In this document: positions 39,113 through 47,446 of the stretch, piece after piece
Position numbering within the stretch: position 1 is the first letter of the stretch
Layout: each line of letters opens with the position of its first letter
Source: Enterobacter sp. Ag1
GTDB lineage: Bacteria > Pseudomonadota > Gammaproteobacteria > Enterobacterales > Enterobacteriaceae
Direction of reading: 5' to 3'
Length of the DNA: 64,000 nucleotides
NCBI GenBank assembly: GCA_000277545.1
Contig: AKXM01000031.1
Location: 186,001 to 250,000 of the forward strand
Notes under the pieces: model-generated
Seen by the model: the letters and a program-made list of their open reading frames with translations, nothing else
Database searches by the model: none
Told to the model about the DNA's origin: nothing
Program-made: the position numbers and the translations under genes

Positions 39113-40144
39113 ATGGTAACAATGTTAGATGTCTCGTTACGCGCAGGGGTTTCCAAAGCGACGGTATCTCGCGTGTTAAACGGCACCGGACAGGTTAAAG
39201 CAAGCACCCGCGAACAGGTATTTAAGGCCATGGAAGAGCTGGGCTATAAGCCTAATTTTCTGGCACGATCGCTGGCAAACCGCAGCAGCAACAGTATCGG
39301 GCTGGTTGTCTCCACCTTCGATGGCTTCTACTTCGGGCGCCTGCTGCAGCAGGCTTCACGCCGCACGGAATTCTACGGTAAACAGCTGATTGTCACCGAC
39401 GGGCATGACACGCCTGAAAAAGAGCTGGATGCCGTACAAATGCTGGCGGACAGGCACTGCGACGCCATCGTTCTCTACACGCGTTTTATGAGCGAACGGG
39501 CGTTGATGTCGCTGATGAATGCGATTCAGGTGCCGCTGGTCGTCATTAACCGGGACGTCACCCAGGCCCGTGAACGCTGCGTCTTCTTCGAGCAGCAGGA
39601 TGCCGCCTTTCAGGCCACCGAATACCTTATCCAGCAAGGTCACCGGGAAATTGCCTGCATTACCGTGCCTATTTCCACGCCAACCGGCAAGGCGCGCCTG
39701 ATGGGGTACCGGAAAGCACTGCAAAAACATGGCATTGCGTGGGATGAGAGCCGGGTGAAATACGGGGATTCCAGCATGACCGAAGGGCACCACCTGTGCC
39801 AGGAGCTGCTGACCAGCGGCGTGACCTTCAGTGCGCTGTTTTCCTGTAACGACGATATGGCGCTGGGTGCCTCTAAAGCGCTGCACCAGGCCGGGATCCG
39901 TATTCCACAGGATATTTCGCTGTTCGGCTTTGATGACGCGCCTAGCGCCCAGTGGCTGGAACCAGCGCTGTCATCCGTCTATCTGCCCATCGACAACATG
40001 ATCATTACCGCCATCGATCAGGCCATTAAGCTAGCGAGCGGCGAACCGTTAGCCCCCATCCCGCCATTTGTGGGGACGCTGGTACTGAGGGACTCCGTTG
40101 CGCCCGGCCCCTTTTTCGAGGCCGGACGGAAAGTCTCAAAGTAG
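39113..40144 (+). CDS. LacI-family transcriptional regulator, AscG-like
   Basis: 343 residues. N-terminal HTH MLDVSLRAGVSKATVSRVLN and hinge NFLARSLANRSSNSIGLVVS, then a sugar-binding-type domain with CDAIVLYTRFMSERALMSLM and LFGFDDAPSAQWLEPALSSV. It resembles AscG, the repressor of the aryl-beta-glucoside asc operon, but no sugar PTS or glycosidase gene is next to it, so its targets lie elsewhere or it is an orphan. Start MVTM or the ATG three codons later (39122) are both possible. Its end overlaps the convergent lysA end by 9 bp. Confidence 0.82.
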   Translation: MVTMLDVSLRAGVSKATVSRVLNGTGQVKASTREQVFKAMEELGYKPNFLARSLANRSSNSIGLVVSTFDGFYFGRLLQQASRRTEFYGKQLIVTDGHDTPEKELDAVQMLADRHCDAIVLYTRFMSERALMSLMNAIQVPLVVINRDVTQARERCVFFEQQDAAFQATEYLIQQGHREIACITVPISTPTGKARLMGYRKALQKHGIAWDESRVKYGDSSMTEGHHLCQELLTSGVTFSALFSCNDDMALGASKALHQAGIRIPQDISLFGFDDAPSAQWLEPALSSVYLPIDNMIITAIDQAIKLASGEPLAPIPPFVGTLVLRDSVAPGPFFEAGRKVSK

Positions 40145-41398
40145 CTCGAGCGCCAGCAGCTCCTGAATCGTCTGGCGGCGGCGAATCAGGCGCGCGCTGC
40201 CGTTATCAAACAGCACTTCCGGCAGCAGCGGACGACTATTGTAGTTAGAGGACATAGAAGCCCCGTATGCGCCGGTATCGTGCAGCACCAGGTAATCACC
40301 CGGTTTTACCGGCGGCAGCAGGCGGGTTTCTACCTTGCCGCCTTCCTGCTGGGTAAATACATCCCCGGACTCGCACAGCGGCCCCGCCACCACGGTTTCT
40401 TTCGGCTCCAGTGCGGACAGATCCCTCCCGTCACCCGCCAGCGCAGAAATATGGTGGTAGCTGCCGTACATAGACGGACGCATCAGATCGTTAAAACCAG
40501 CGTCGATCAGCACAAAGTGGCGGGATCCCATATCTTTCACCGCGCGCACCTGCGAAACCAGCACCCCGGCTTCCGCCACCAGGAAACGCCCCGGCTCGAT
40601 CTCCAGCTTCACCGGGTGCCCCAGATGAGCGGCAATTTTTTCGCGCGCGGTATTCCACAGGCCGAAATAGTGATCGGTATTGATCGTTTCCTCACCTTCG
40701 CGGTAAGGAATGGACAGCCCACCACCCGCAGAAATCGCCTCAAGATCCTGGCCGAAGTCGATGACCTGCTGCACCATCGCGCCGCACACCTGTTCGAGAT
40801 GGCCATAATCCACGCCGGAACCAATGTGCATATGGATTCCCACCAGATGAATGCCGTAGCGCTGCATAGCTTCCAGCGCTTTCGGCATATCGCTCAGCCA
40901 GATACCGTGCTTACTGTTCTCGCCGCCGGTGTTGGTTTTCTGGCTGTGCCCGTGTCCAAAGCCCGGGTTAATACGCAGCCAGACACGGTGCCCTGGCGAG
41001 ACTTCGCCGAGCTGATGCAGCATATCCACAGATCCGATATTGACCGGGATTTTCTGCTCGGCCACCAGCGCCAGCGTGGCGTTGTCGATCACGTCGGCGG
41101 TAAAGACGATATCATCCGGGTTTTCCAGCGGCTTGTAGCCTGCCGCCAGCGCGCGCTCGATTTCCCCCTGCGACACCGAATCCACCTTCACGCCCTGCTC
41201 ACGCATCAGTTTCAGGATGTGGATATTCGAGCAAGCCTTTTGGGCAAAGCGAATCACATCAAACTGGCGCAGTTTGGCAATTTGCTGGCGAATGATCTCC
41301 GCATCATATACCCAAACCGGGCAGCCAAATTCAGCGGGCAGGGTCAGCAAGTTTTGCGCGTTCAGCGCGGTGGTGGTGTCGTGCAGCGAGCGTGGCAT
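40136..41398 (-). CDS. lysA: Diaminopimelate decarboxylase
   Basis: 420 residues, the E. coli length. PLP fold-type III enzyme; last step of lysine synthesis, from meso-diaminopimelate to L-lysine and CO2. The PLP Lys is in RFAQKACSNIHILKLM (about 54); GGENSKHGIW, HMHIGSGVDY and GGGLSIPYREGE bind the cofactor phosphate; the catalytic Cys is in GPLCESGDVFTQQEGG. Divergent from its activator LysR; a repeat element has been placed between the two (41502-41668). Confidence 0.98.
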   Translation of the reverse strand: MPRSLHDTTTALNAQNLLTLPAEFGCPVWVYDAEIIRQQIAKLRQFDVIRFAQKACSNIHILKLMREQGVKVDSVSQGEIERALAAGYKPLENPDDIVFTADVIDNATLALVAEQKIPVNIGSVDMLHQLGEVSPGHRVWLRINPGFGHGHSQKTNTGGENSKHGIWLSDMPKALEAMQRYGIHLVGIHMHIGSGVDYGHLEQVCGAMVQQVIDFGQDLEAISAGGGLSIPYREGEETINTDHYFGLWNTAREKIAAHLGHPVKLEIEPGRFLVAEAGVLVSQVRAVKDMGSRHFVLIDAGFNDLMRPSMYGSYHHISALAGDGRDLSALEPKETVVAGPLCESGDVFTQQEGGKVETRLLPPVKPGDYLVLHDTGAYGASMSSNYNSRPLLPEVLFDNGSARLIRRRQTIQELLALELL

Positions 41399-41501
41399 GG
41401 TGAACTCCGGTAAACGTCATTTTCCCTATTACGCCACAGAAAGTGAGGGATAAAAAATATCGTTTTCTAGCGAGTCTATTCAAATATGATATGGTTTAGA
41501 A

Positions 41502-41668
41502 AATGCCCCTCACCCTAACCCTCTCCCCAGAGGGGACAGTAAATTGCCCCGATGCAATTTCTGTTTCCCCTTCAAGGAAGAGGGCCGGAGTGAGGATGAA
41601 CGCCCCCAGCTTCAGACAAACTAGTTTTTCCCCCTCGCCCTTCCAGGGAGGGGGCCGGGGTGAGGATA
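41502..41668. repeat. CCCTCACCC-type palindromic repeat in the lysA-lysR gap
   Basis: The stretch begins CCCCTCACCCTAACCCTCTC (41504) and contains two inverse copies of its end: GAAGAGGGCCGGAGTGAGGA (41577-41596) and AGGGAGGGGGCCGGGGTGAG (about 41645-41664). Thus 41504-41597 is one imperfect inverted-repeat unit and a second half-unit (TTCCCCCTCGCCCTTCCAGG) follows. Composition differs sharply from flanking DNA. It resembles the small dispersed palindromic elements of enterobacterial intergenic regions. No transposase is present. Confidence 0.7.
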
Positions 41669-41691
41669 ATCAACATCAGCGGAACAACATC

Positions 41692-42615
41692 ATGCCAGCC
41701 ATCAACCTGCGCCACATCGAAATCTTCCACGCCGTGATGACGGCCGGCAACCTCACCGAAGCCGCAGGCCTGCTGCACACCTCCCAGCCCACGGTCAGCC
41801 GGGAGCTGGCGCGCTTTGAAAAGCTCATCGGCCTGCAGCTGTTCGAGCGCAGTCGGGGCCGCCTCTACCCCACCGTTCAGGGACTGCGGCTGTTTGAAGA
41901 AGTTCAGCGCTCCTGGTACGGACTGGATCGTATTATTAATGCCGCCGAAAGCCTGCGTGAGTTCCGCCAGGGCGAACTGTCTATTGCCTGCCTGCCGGTA
42001 TTTTCTCAGTCATTTCTGCCGCGCCTGATACACCCTTTCCTGGCCCGCTACCCGGAGCTCAGCCTGAACATCGTGCCGCAGGAATCCCCGCTGCTGGAAG
42101 AGTGGCTTTCCGCCCAACGCCACGACCTGGGGCTGACGGAAAACATCACCACGCCTGCCGGGACGGAACGCCAAACCCTACTCACTCTGAATGAAGTTTG
42201 CGTGCTGCCCGCCGGGCACAAACTAGCCGCGAAAGCAGAACTCACACCGCAGGATTTTGCCGGGGAAAATTACATCAGCCTGTCTAGAACCGACAGCTAT
42301 CGGCAACTGCTGGACTCGCTGTTTCAGGAATATGACGTAAAACGAAGAATGGTGGTGGAAACGCACAGCGCCGCGTCCGTCTGCGCGATGGTTCAGGCGG
42401 GGGCTGGCGTGTCTATCGTCAACCCGTTAACCGCGCTGGATTACCACGAACGCGGCGTGGTGGTACGCCCGTTCAGCGTGGCGGTGCCTTTTACCGTCAG
42501 CCTGATTCGGCCCCTGCACCGCCCGGCATCAGCCCTGGTCAGCGCGTTCAGCGACCACTTACAGCACAACATGCATCTGTATACCGACCCGCTCAACGCG
42601 CTACTCAACCGCTAG
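41692..42615 (+). CDS. lysR: LysR, activator of lysA
   Basis: 307 residues from MPAINLRHIEIFHAVMTAG (E. coli 311). An ORF extends 63 codons upstream, but that part is a translation of the repeat element. LysR activates lysA when diaminopimelate is high and lysine low, and represses itself. HTH: LTEAAGLLHTSQPTVSRELA. Effector domain from about 90: SIACLPVFSQSFLPRLIHPF and HSAASVCAMVQAGAGVSIVN. Divergent from lysA; its stop is 1 bp from the stop of the convergent transporter. Confidence 0.96.
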   Translation: MPAINLRHIEIFHAVMTAGNLTEAAGLLHTSQPTVSRELARFEKLIGLQLFERSRGRLYPTVQGLRLFEEVQRSWYGLDRIINAAESLREFRQGELSIACLPVFSQSFLPRLIHPFLARYPELSLNIVPQESPLLEEWLSAQRHDLGLTENITTPAGTERQTLLTLNEVCVLPAGHKLAAKAELTPQDFAGENYISLSRTDSYRQLLDSLFQEYDVKRRMVVETHSAASVCAMVQAGAGVSIVNPLTALDYHERGVVVRPFSVAVPFTVSLIRPLHRPASALVSAFSDHLQHNMHLYTDPLNALLNR

Positions 42616-42616
42616 C

Positions 42617-43783
42617 TTATTGCCCGGTCACCGGCTGCTGATGCCCCGTGCCGTTGCTAAAGTTAATCAGGCAAAGTATCAGGCCAACCACTGCCAGCGC
42701 AGCCGCGGCGACCGGCACCGCCGTCAGGCCGAAGCCACGATCAATGACCGTGCCGCCAACCCAGGCACCGAGCGCATTGCCGACGTTAAAGGCCGCAATA
42801 TTCAGCGTGGACACCAGATTAGGTGCTTCTTTGCCGTGCAGCACCACGTTGATTTGCAGCGCCGGTACCGTGGCAAACGCCGCCATCGCCCACAGGAACA
42901 GCGTGATTTCCGCGAGCCATGCGGCATGGCTTGTCCAGCTGAAAAGTAACGAGAAGACCGCAATCAGGCTGAAGCTGAGGATCAGGCTGAACGAGACTCG
43001 CCAGTCCGCCAGCCGCCCACCCAGAATGTTCCCCACCGTCAGCCCCGCACCGATCAGGAACAGCGTCCAGCTCACGCCCTCTGGCGTAATGCCTGTCACC
43101 TGTAGCAGCATCGGTGCAACATAGCTGAACAGCGCGAACATCGCCGCAGAGAAGAACACCGTCATACTAAGCGATAGCCAAAGCTTGCCGTGCGCCAGCG
43201 CTTTGATTTCGCTTTTTAAGTCAGTGGCTTCTTCATCTTTCTGCGACGGCAGGCTCACTCCCAGCGCCAGAAACGCAATCACCCCAATAACGGCCACGCC
43301 CCAGAAAGTAGCTCGCCAGCCGTAAAGCTGTCCGAACCAGGTGCCAATCGGCACGCCCAGCACGTTAGCCAGCGTCAAGCCGGTGAACATCAGCGCCACC
43401 GCCGAAGCCTTGCGCCCGGCAGGTACGAGGCTTGCCGCGACGACTGCGCCAATCCCAAAGAACGCGCCGTGGCACAGCGCCGTAATAACGCGCGCCAGCA
43501 TCAGGAAGTTGTAACTCAGCGCGAGGGCACACAGCAGGTTGCCAACAATGAAAATCACCATCAGCAAAATTAACGACAGCTTGCGCGGCAGTCGGGCGGT
43601 CAGCAGCGCCATGATAGGCGCGCCAATGGCGACCCCCAGCGCATAGCCGCTGATCAGCCAGCCGGCGACGGGAATGGAGACATGGAGATCCCCTGCCACT
43701 TCGGGCAGCAGTCCCATAATCACGAACTCCGTCGTGCCGATGGCGAACGCACTCATCGCCAGCGCCAGTAAGGAAACAGGCAT
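42617..43783 (-). CDS. MFS transporter, DHA1 family (AraJ/YdhP-like)
   Basis: 388 residues from MPVSLLALAMSAFAIGTTEF; CCGGAG lies 7 bases before this ATG, and a 16-codon longer form lacks such a site. Twelve predicted helices. AraJ/YdhP-type motifs: TTEFVIMGLLPEVAGDLHVS, CHGAFFGIGAVVAASLVP and NIAAFNVGNALGAWVGG. This group exports sugars, purine analogues or drugs; the substrate cannot be read here. Convergent with lysR; replaces araE and others found nearby in E. coli. Confidence 0.88.
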   Translation of the reverse strand: MPVSLLALAMSAFAIGTTEFVIMGLLPEVAGDLHVSIPVAGWLISGYALGVAIGAPIMALLTARLPRKLSLILLMVIFIVGNLLCALALSYNFLMLARVITALCHGAFFGIGAVVAASLVPAGRKASAVALMFTGLTLANVLGVPIGTWFGQLYGWRATFWGVAVIGVIAFLALGVSLPSQKDEEATDLKSEIKALAHGKLWLSLSMTVFFSAAMFALFSYVAPMLLQVTGITPEGVSWTLFLIGAGLTVGNILGGRLADWRVSFSLILSFSLIAVFSLLFSWTSHAAWLAEITLFLWAMAAFATVPALQINVVLHGKEAPNLVSTLNIAAFNVGNALGAWVGGTVIDRGFGLTAVPVAAAALAVVGLILCLINFSNGTGHQQPVTGQ

Positions 43784-43988
43784 TGTATAACTCCGGTTGC
43801 AGACATGATGAAAAGCCATTGCTGTGCGCAATCGCCTGTAGTGTGTGAGGATTTCAGAGGAGCAGCTTTTTGGAATAATGTGCGCTACATAACAAATTTA
43901 TAACACATTAGCGGCCGGGCATGACCCGGCTCGTCGTGGGGAAAAAACACTACTTACGCTTATTTAATTGATATATAAGGATAAACTA

Positions 43989-44687
43989 TTACTCTTCACC
44001 GCACATAAAGCGAACTGCATCGGCGGCGTGGATGGCGGCGGTATCAAACACCGGCAGCGGGCAGTCCTGCTGACTGAGCAGCAGGCCAATTTCGGTACAG
44101 CCGAAAATAACCCCTTCCGCCCCCTGCGCCTGCAGCGCCTGAATCACCTGCTGATAATAGCGCTTCGACTCAGGGTTGATCACCCCGAGGCACAGCTCAT
44201 CGAAGATTATCTGGTTGATACGCTGACGCTGGGAGGCGTCAGGAATAATCGAGCGGATCCCGAACTGCGCCTGCAGGCGGCCACGATAAAAATCCTGTTC
44301 CATGGTGTAGCGCGTGCCCAGCAAGGCCACCTGGCTTACGCCCTGAGCCGCAATCACCCGCCCGGTGGCGTCGGCGATGTGCAGAAACGGCAGCGAGCAG
44401 CGGGATTCAATATGCTCCGCGACTTTGTGCATAGTGTTTGTACACAGCACAATGCCTTCAGCCCCGGCCTTTTGCAGCCCCAGCGCCGCCTCAGCCAGCA
44501 TCTCACCGGCCTTGTCCCACTCACCGGCAGACTGGCAGGCCTCAATCTCGTGAAAATCGACGCTGTGCAGCACAATTTTGGCCGAATGCAGCCCGCCCAG
44601 ACGCTGTTTGATCCTTTCGTTAATTAATCGGTAGTAAGGAATGGTGGATTCCCAGCTCATGCCGCCCAGCAGCCCAATCGTTTTCAT
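43989..44687 (-). CDS. ygeA: Broad-specificity amino acid racemase YgeA
   Basis: 232 residues from [20 protein letters not shown]; an ATG two codons earlier directly abuts the Shine-Dalgarno AAGGGG, so the second is better placed. Asp/Glu racemase superfamily, PLP-independent. Two catalytic Cys are expected: [13 protein letters not shown] (about 83) and [13 protein letters not shown] (about 197), both present. E. coli YgeA racemises several amino acids, with preference for homoserine. Same order lysA-lysR-ygeA as E. coli, apart from the inserted transporter. Confidence 0.95.
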   Translation of the reverse strand: MKTIGLLGGMSWESTIPYYRLINERIKQRLGGLHSAKIVLHSVDFHEIEACQSAGEWDKAGEMLAEAALGLQKAGAEGIVLCTNTMHKVAEHIESRCSLPFLHIADATGRVIAAQGVSQVALLGTRYTMEQDFYRGRLQAQFGIRSIIPDASQRQRINQIIFDELCLGVINPESKRYYQQVIQALQAQGAEGVIFGCTEIGLLLSQQDCPLPVFDTAAIHAADAVRFMCGEE

Positions 44688-44741
44688 TGTCATCCCCTTT
44701 TGCCATTTCCCTTCGGTTATAACCCTTATTCCGGTAAGAAA

Positions 44742-44763
44742 AAAGCCTCCGAAGGGAGGCTTT
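44742..44763 (-). terminator. Terminator of fepE
   Basis: AAAGCCTCC (44742-44750) with GGAGGCTTT (44755-44763), loop GAAG; on the minus strand followed by TTTTTTCTTA. Located between the fepE stop and ygeA. Confidence 0.88.
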
Positions 44764-44780
44764 AAAAGGAATGCAGCGCG

Positions 44781-45902
44781 CTAAACAATTTCCAGCTTTT
44801 TCTGCCTATCGGCCATGACATTGCGCATTAGCACGTAGCCACAGGCGCCAATCAGGCCAAGCAAAGCCGCCAGCACGACGATGAGGGATTTCCCCGGGCC
44901 TTCTTTTTTCAACGGCAAAGAAGGATTCATTTGATAGCGGAAGGGCTGGAAGTCAACGTCGTTAACCTTGACCTGCTCAAGTTTAGTTAAATAGTACTCC
45001 CGGTTTTGAACGCTGGCGTTTAATTCCGCCACATCTTTAAGCGCGGATTCAATTTTCAGTTTTTCGGCCAGCCCATCAGCCCCCAGCGCAACCGAGTAAT
45101 CAGGATCGTCTTTTACCGCTTGCCCATTGCTGTATACCGGCTTTTTAATTCCCGCCGCGTTAGCAACTTCAAGCGAGTAGCCCAGACGCTGAATATTAAC
45201 TTTATGCTGGTTTTCGAGGTTTCTCTTATCCAGCTCGAGTTTATCTTTCTCTACCGCGCTTTTTAATTCAACGCTATAGCGTAAATTTTGCACAACATCC
45301 TGATTAACTCGCTGCGCAATAAAGTGAATATAACCGCTCAGCACTTCCCTGGCCTCTTCTGGATTCGGTCCAGTGAAGCTTAAAGCCCATGAGGTATAGG
45401 GGATGGCATCCGGCAGTTTAGAATCTGCGGTATTTACCGATTTGAATTTTGCAGCCGTTTCCTGAATAGCCTGGTGTAGTTTTACGCTATCGTCCGAGTT
45501 AACGGCATTAACAAGCTTTTTAACATACTCAGAATTGGCCAAATACTCTTCACGCAACGCCTGCGAGTCAAAGTCTTTCAGGAAGGCTTGATAAACATGC
45601 CCGGCGTCGACATTAGGCGCTGCATCCAGAACCGTCAGCTCAACCATCGCGCGGTGCAACTCGATTAGCTGAGAGGATTCTGGCGGCGTAATAACGGCCT
45701 TGCTTGACCATTTCTGCGGCATCAAAAAGCTAACGCCCAACCCGGCTAATGCAGCAGCAAATGTGATAGCAATTATCGTTTTTTTTGCCGCGAAAAGGGT
45801 ACTTAACAGGTGAATCAAATCAATTTCCTGACTCGATTCAGTTATCACCGAAAACGCACGGATATCTTCCACAGGAGCATTTTTTAATTCAATTGCGGAC
45901 AT
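44781..45902 (-). CDS. fepE: LPS O-antigen chain length regulator FepE (Wzz family)
   Basis: 373 residues from MSAIELKNAPVEDIRAFSVI; a TTG three codons earlier is an alternative start. Polysaccharide co-polymerase class 1: helix about 42-61 (TIIAITFAAALAGLGVSFLM), a long periplasmic coiled-coil domain, and a second helix about 340-359. The stretch IQRLGYSLEVANAAGIKKPV followed by YSNGQAVKDDPDYS is shared with E. coli/Salmonella FepE, as is PSLPLKKEGPGKSLIVVL. FepE sets very long O-antigen chains. It is unlinked to an O-antigen cluster here. Preceded by 351 bp of AT-rich DNA without a conventional gene. Confidence 0.9.
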   Translation of the reverse strand: MSAIELKNAPVEDIRAFSVITESSQEIDLIHLLSTLFAAKKTIIAITFAAALAGLGVSFLMPQKWSSKAVITPPESSQLIELHRAMVELTVLDAAPNVDAGHVYQAFLKDFDSQALREEYLANSEYVKKLVNAVNSDDSVKLHQAIQETAAKFKSVNTADSKLPDAIPYTSWALSFTGPNPEEAREVLSGYIHFIAQRVNQDVVQNLRYSVELKSAVEKDKLELDKRNLENQHKVNIQRLGYSLEVANAAGIKKPVYSNGQAVKDDPDYSVALGADGLAEKLKIESALKDVAELNASVQNREYYLTKLEQVKVNDVDFQPFRYQMNPSLPLKKEGPGKSLIVVLAALLGLIGACGYVLMRNVMADRQKKLEIV

Positions 45903-46013
45903 GTTAACCAACTCATAATAGATGCCAGACGAAACTATACCGACAGGAAACCAATGGATTGAGCACAGAGCTAAATAACAACAAAATAATCAATGATATT
46001 TAACACCACGCAT

Positions 46014-46148
46014 TCATAGAACCGAGCATGGTTGAAGAGAAGCAAAGCATTGCGCCATTATTCCCAAGAATAATCCTAAAAACAACCACCAAATATTGAG
46101 ATTTGTTTTTTTTTCAGAAATAGAAATGCGATTCAACTCACTTTTCAT
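46014..46148 (-). CDS. Possible 44-residue membrane peptide upstream of fepE
   Basis: An ATG-to-TGA ORF of 44 codons in the 351-bp gap 45903-46253. It encodes a polar start (MKSELNRISISEKKTNLN), one hydrophobic segment (IWWLFLGLFLGIMAQCFASL) and a short tail with a Cys. This layout is that of a single-pass small membrane protein, and two aromatic Trp mark the membrane border. Against it: no clear Shine-Dalgarno before the ATG, and AT-rich DNA readily yields such ORFs. It reads in the same direction as fepE, 111 bp upstream. Not recognised as any known family. Confidence 0.35.
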   Translation of the reverse strand: MKSELNRISISEKKTNLNIWWLFLGLFLGIMAQCFASLQPCSVL

Positions 46149-46253
46149 GGCGTGTCAGGTCAGAGACTGCGTTGAGTTTGGCGAAGCATACTCTCAGCAC
46201 GTTGTGGAAATTAATCGAATGAAAAATATATGTTAACTCTCATTGAGATCACA

Positions 46254-47213
46254 TTAGAGTGAAAGGGCTATCGGTTCTTCACGGAAAAGAAGCTGCTTTG
46301 CCCGGGAAGATTCCCCCTCTTCCTCCCCCCAAAAACGAGCGATCTCGGCCTGAACCCAGTCGCTAAAATAGCCGACTCGCGGCAGCTCCCGCTTACCCTG
46401 GGGGATCTCCAGCCAGTAACCATTTCCGCTTTCAAGCTCCAGCTCTGCCAGCGGCACCAATAACCCGCCACGCAGCTCGTTGCGGATCATCATCCTGTCG
46501 AGCACCGCATAGCCTGCCCCGGTCACACAGGCGTTGATCACCTGATCCTCGGTGCTGAACTCCAGCCCGCCGGAAAGCAGACTGTCATTTTCTCCCGTCG
46601 CAGCAAGCCAGCGCGACCAGTTATCCAGTCGGATGTCGCCGTTAAGAATATGCAGCTGTGGCTGCGAGGCCAGCGGGGGAAAGACGCCGTCAATCATCAG
46701 CAGCGGGCTGGCCACCAGCAGCAGTTTTTCATGGCACAGCCACTGCCCCCGTCCTTCACTTTCCTGGCGGGTGCCAAAGCGGATGGCGCAGTCAAAATCG
46801 CTGTATTTCTGCCGGGTTTCGCTGATAAGGGCAATTTGTAGCTGGCCGTTGCGCTGGCGAAGCGCCACCAGCCGCGGTGCCAGCCAGCGGGTGGCAAAGG
46901 TCGGAGCAACCTGCAGGCGAAGATGCTGGAGAGGATTGCGCAGCTGAACGTGGCACACGCCCTCTTCAAGAATATCCAGAGACTGGCGTACCACCGGCAA
47001 CAGCAGCATCGCGTCCTGGGTCAACTCCAGCCCGCTGTGGGTACGCACGAACAGCAGCTTGCCGAGAAACGCCTCGAGCTGTTTGATTTGCCGACTGGCC
47101 GCGCTCTGGGTAATGCACAAGGCCTGCGCCGCTTTGCTAAAGCTAAGCGTCCGGCAAGTCTCTTCAAAGACCCTTAACATACTGAGTGACGGGAGTTTTC
47201 TCATTGTTGTCAT
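46254..47213 (-). CDS. LysR-family regulator (GcvA-like), divergent from the Fae operon
   Basis: 319 residues if started at MTTMRKLPSLSMLRVFEETC; ATGs at 47237 and 47204 are alternatives. HTH: LSFSKAAQALCITQSAASRQ followed by IKQLEAFLG. The effector domain has the GcvA-type sequence LRLQVAPTFATRWLAPRLVA and DFDCAIRFGTRQ. Divergent LysR genes usually control the neighbouring operon, so this protein most likely regulates 47447-51833 in response to a substrate of that pathway. The inducer is unknown. Confidence 0.88.
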   Translation of the reverse strand: MTTMRKLPSLSMLRVFEETCRTLSFSKAAQALCITQSAASRQIKQLEAFLGKLLFVRTHSGLELTQDAMLLLPVVRQSLDILEEGVCHVQLRNPLQHLRLQVAPTFATRWLAPRLVALRQRNGQLQIALISETRQKYSDFDCAIRFGTRQESEGRGQWLCHEKLLLVASPLLMIDGVFPPLASQPQLHILNGDIRLDNWSRWLAATGENDSLLSGGLEFSTEDQVINACVTGAGYAVLDRMMIRNELRGGLLVPLAELELESGNGYWLEIPQGKRELPRVGYFSDWVQAEIARFWGEEEGESSRAKQLLFREEPIALSL

Positions 47214-47315
47214 TATCCGCGGGCGAGCGCCAGTCATGTTAATAATATGTTTCTAACCTGCCCTGAAACACCATCCCCCGCCGCAGCTATTTCTGCAAAA
47301 CAGGAGGAGGATCAC

Positions 47316-47402
47316 ATGCGTTTTTTGCCTGGGGGTATGACTAAAACGCACTCGCCTGCTGAGGCGCTTTACTGCCACATTGTTAACGTACTTGAAACAT
47401 AA
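47316..47402 (+). CDS. Possible 28-residue leader ORF of the Fae operon
   Basis: ATG (47316) to TAA (47400-47402), 28 codons, starting MRFLPGGMTKTHSPAEALYC. It is preceded by a near-ideal Shine-Dalgarno AGGAGGAGG (47302-47310) five bases before the ATG. The same ACAGGAGGAGG string recurs before the MFS gene (47434-47442). The ORF ends 44 bp before the MFS start, in the interval between the LysR gene and the operon. It may be a leader peptide, a small protein, or a relic of a duplicated start region. No repeated codons for one amino acid are seen, so classic attenuation is not suggested. Confidence 0.4.
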   Translation: MRFLPGGMTKTHSPAEALYCHIVNVLET

Positions 47403-47446
47403 AAAATACAAATACCCTACAAAACCACCTCACAGGAGGAGGCATC

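Noticed and set aside
41503-41691. N-terminal extension of LysR by 63 codons
   Set aside because: It is a translation of the CCCTCACCC repeat; LysR proteins start at the ATG at 41692.
43914-43930. GCCGGG/CCCGGC hairpin upstream of the DHA1 transporter gene
   Set aside because: Six-bp stem without a T-run on either strand; not enough for a terminator or a repeat call.
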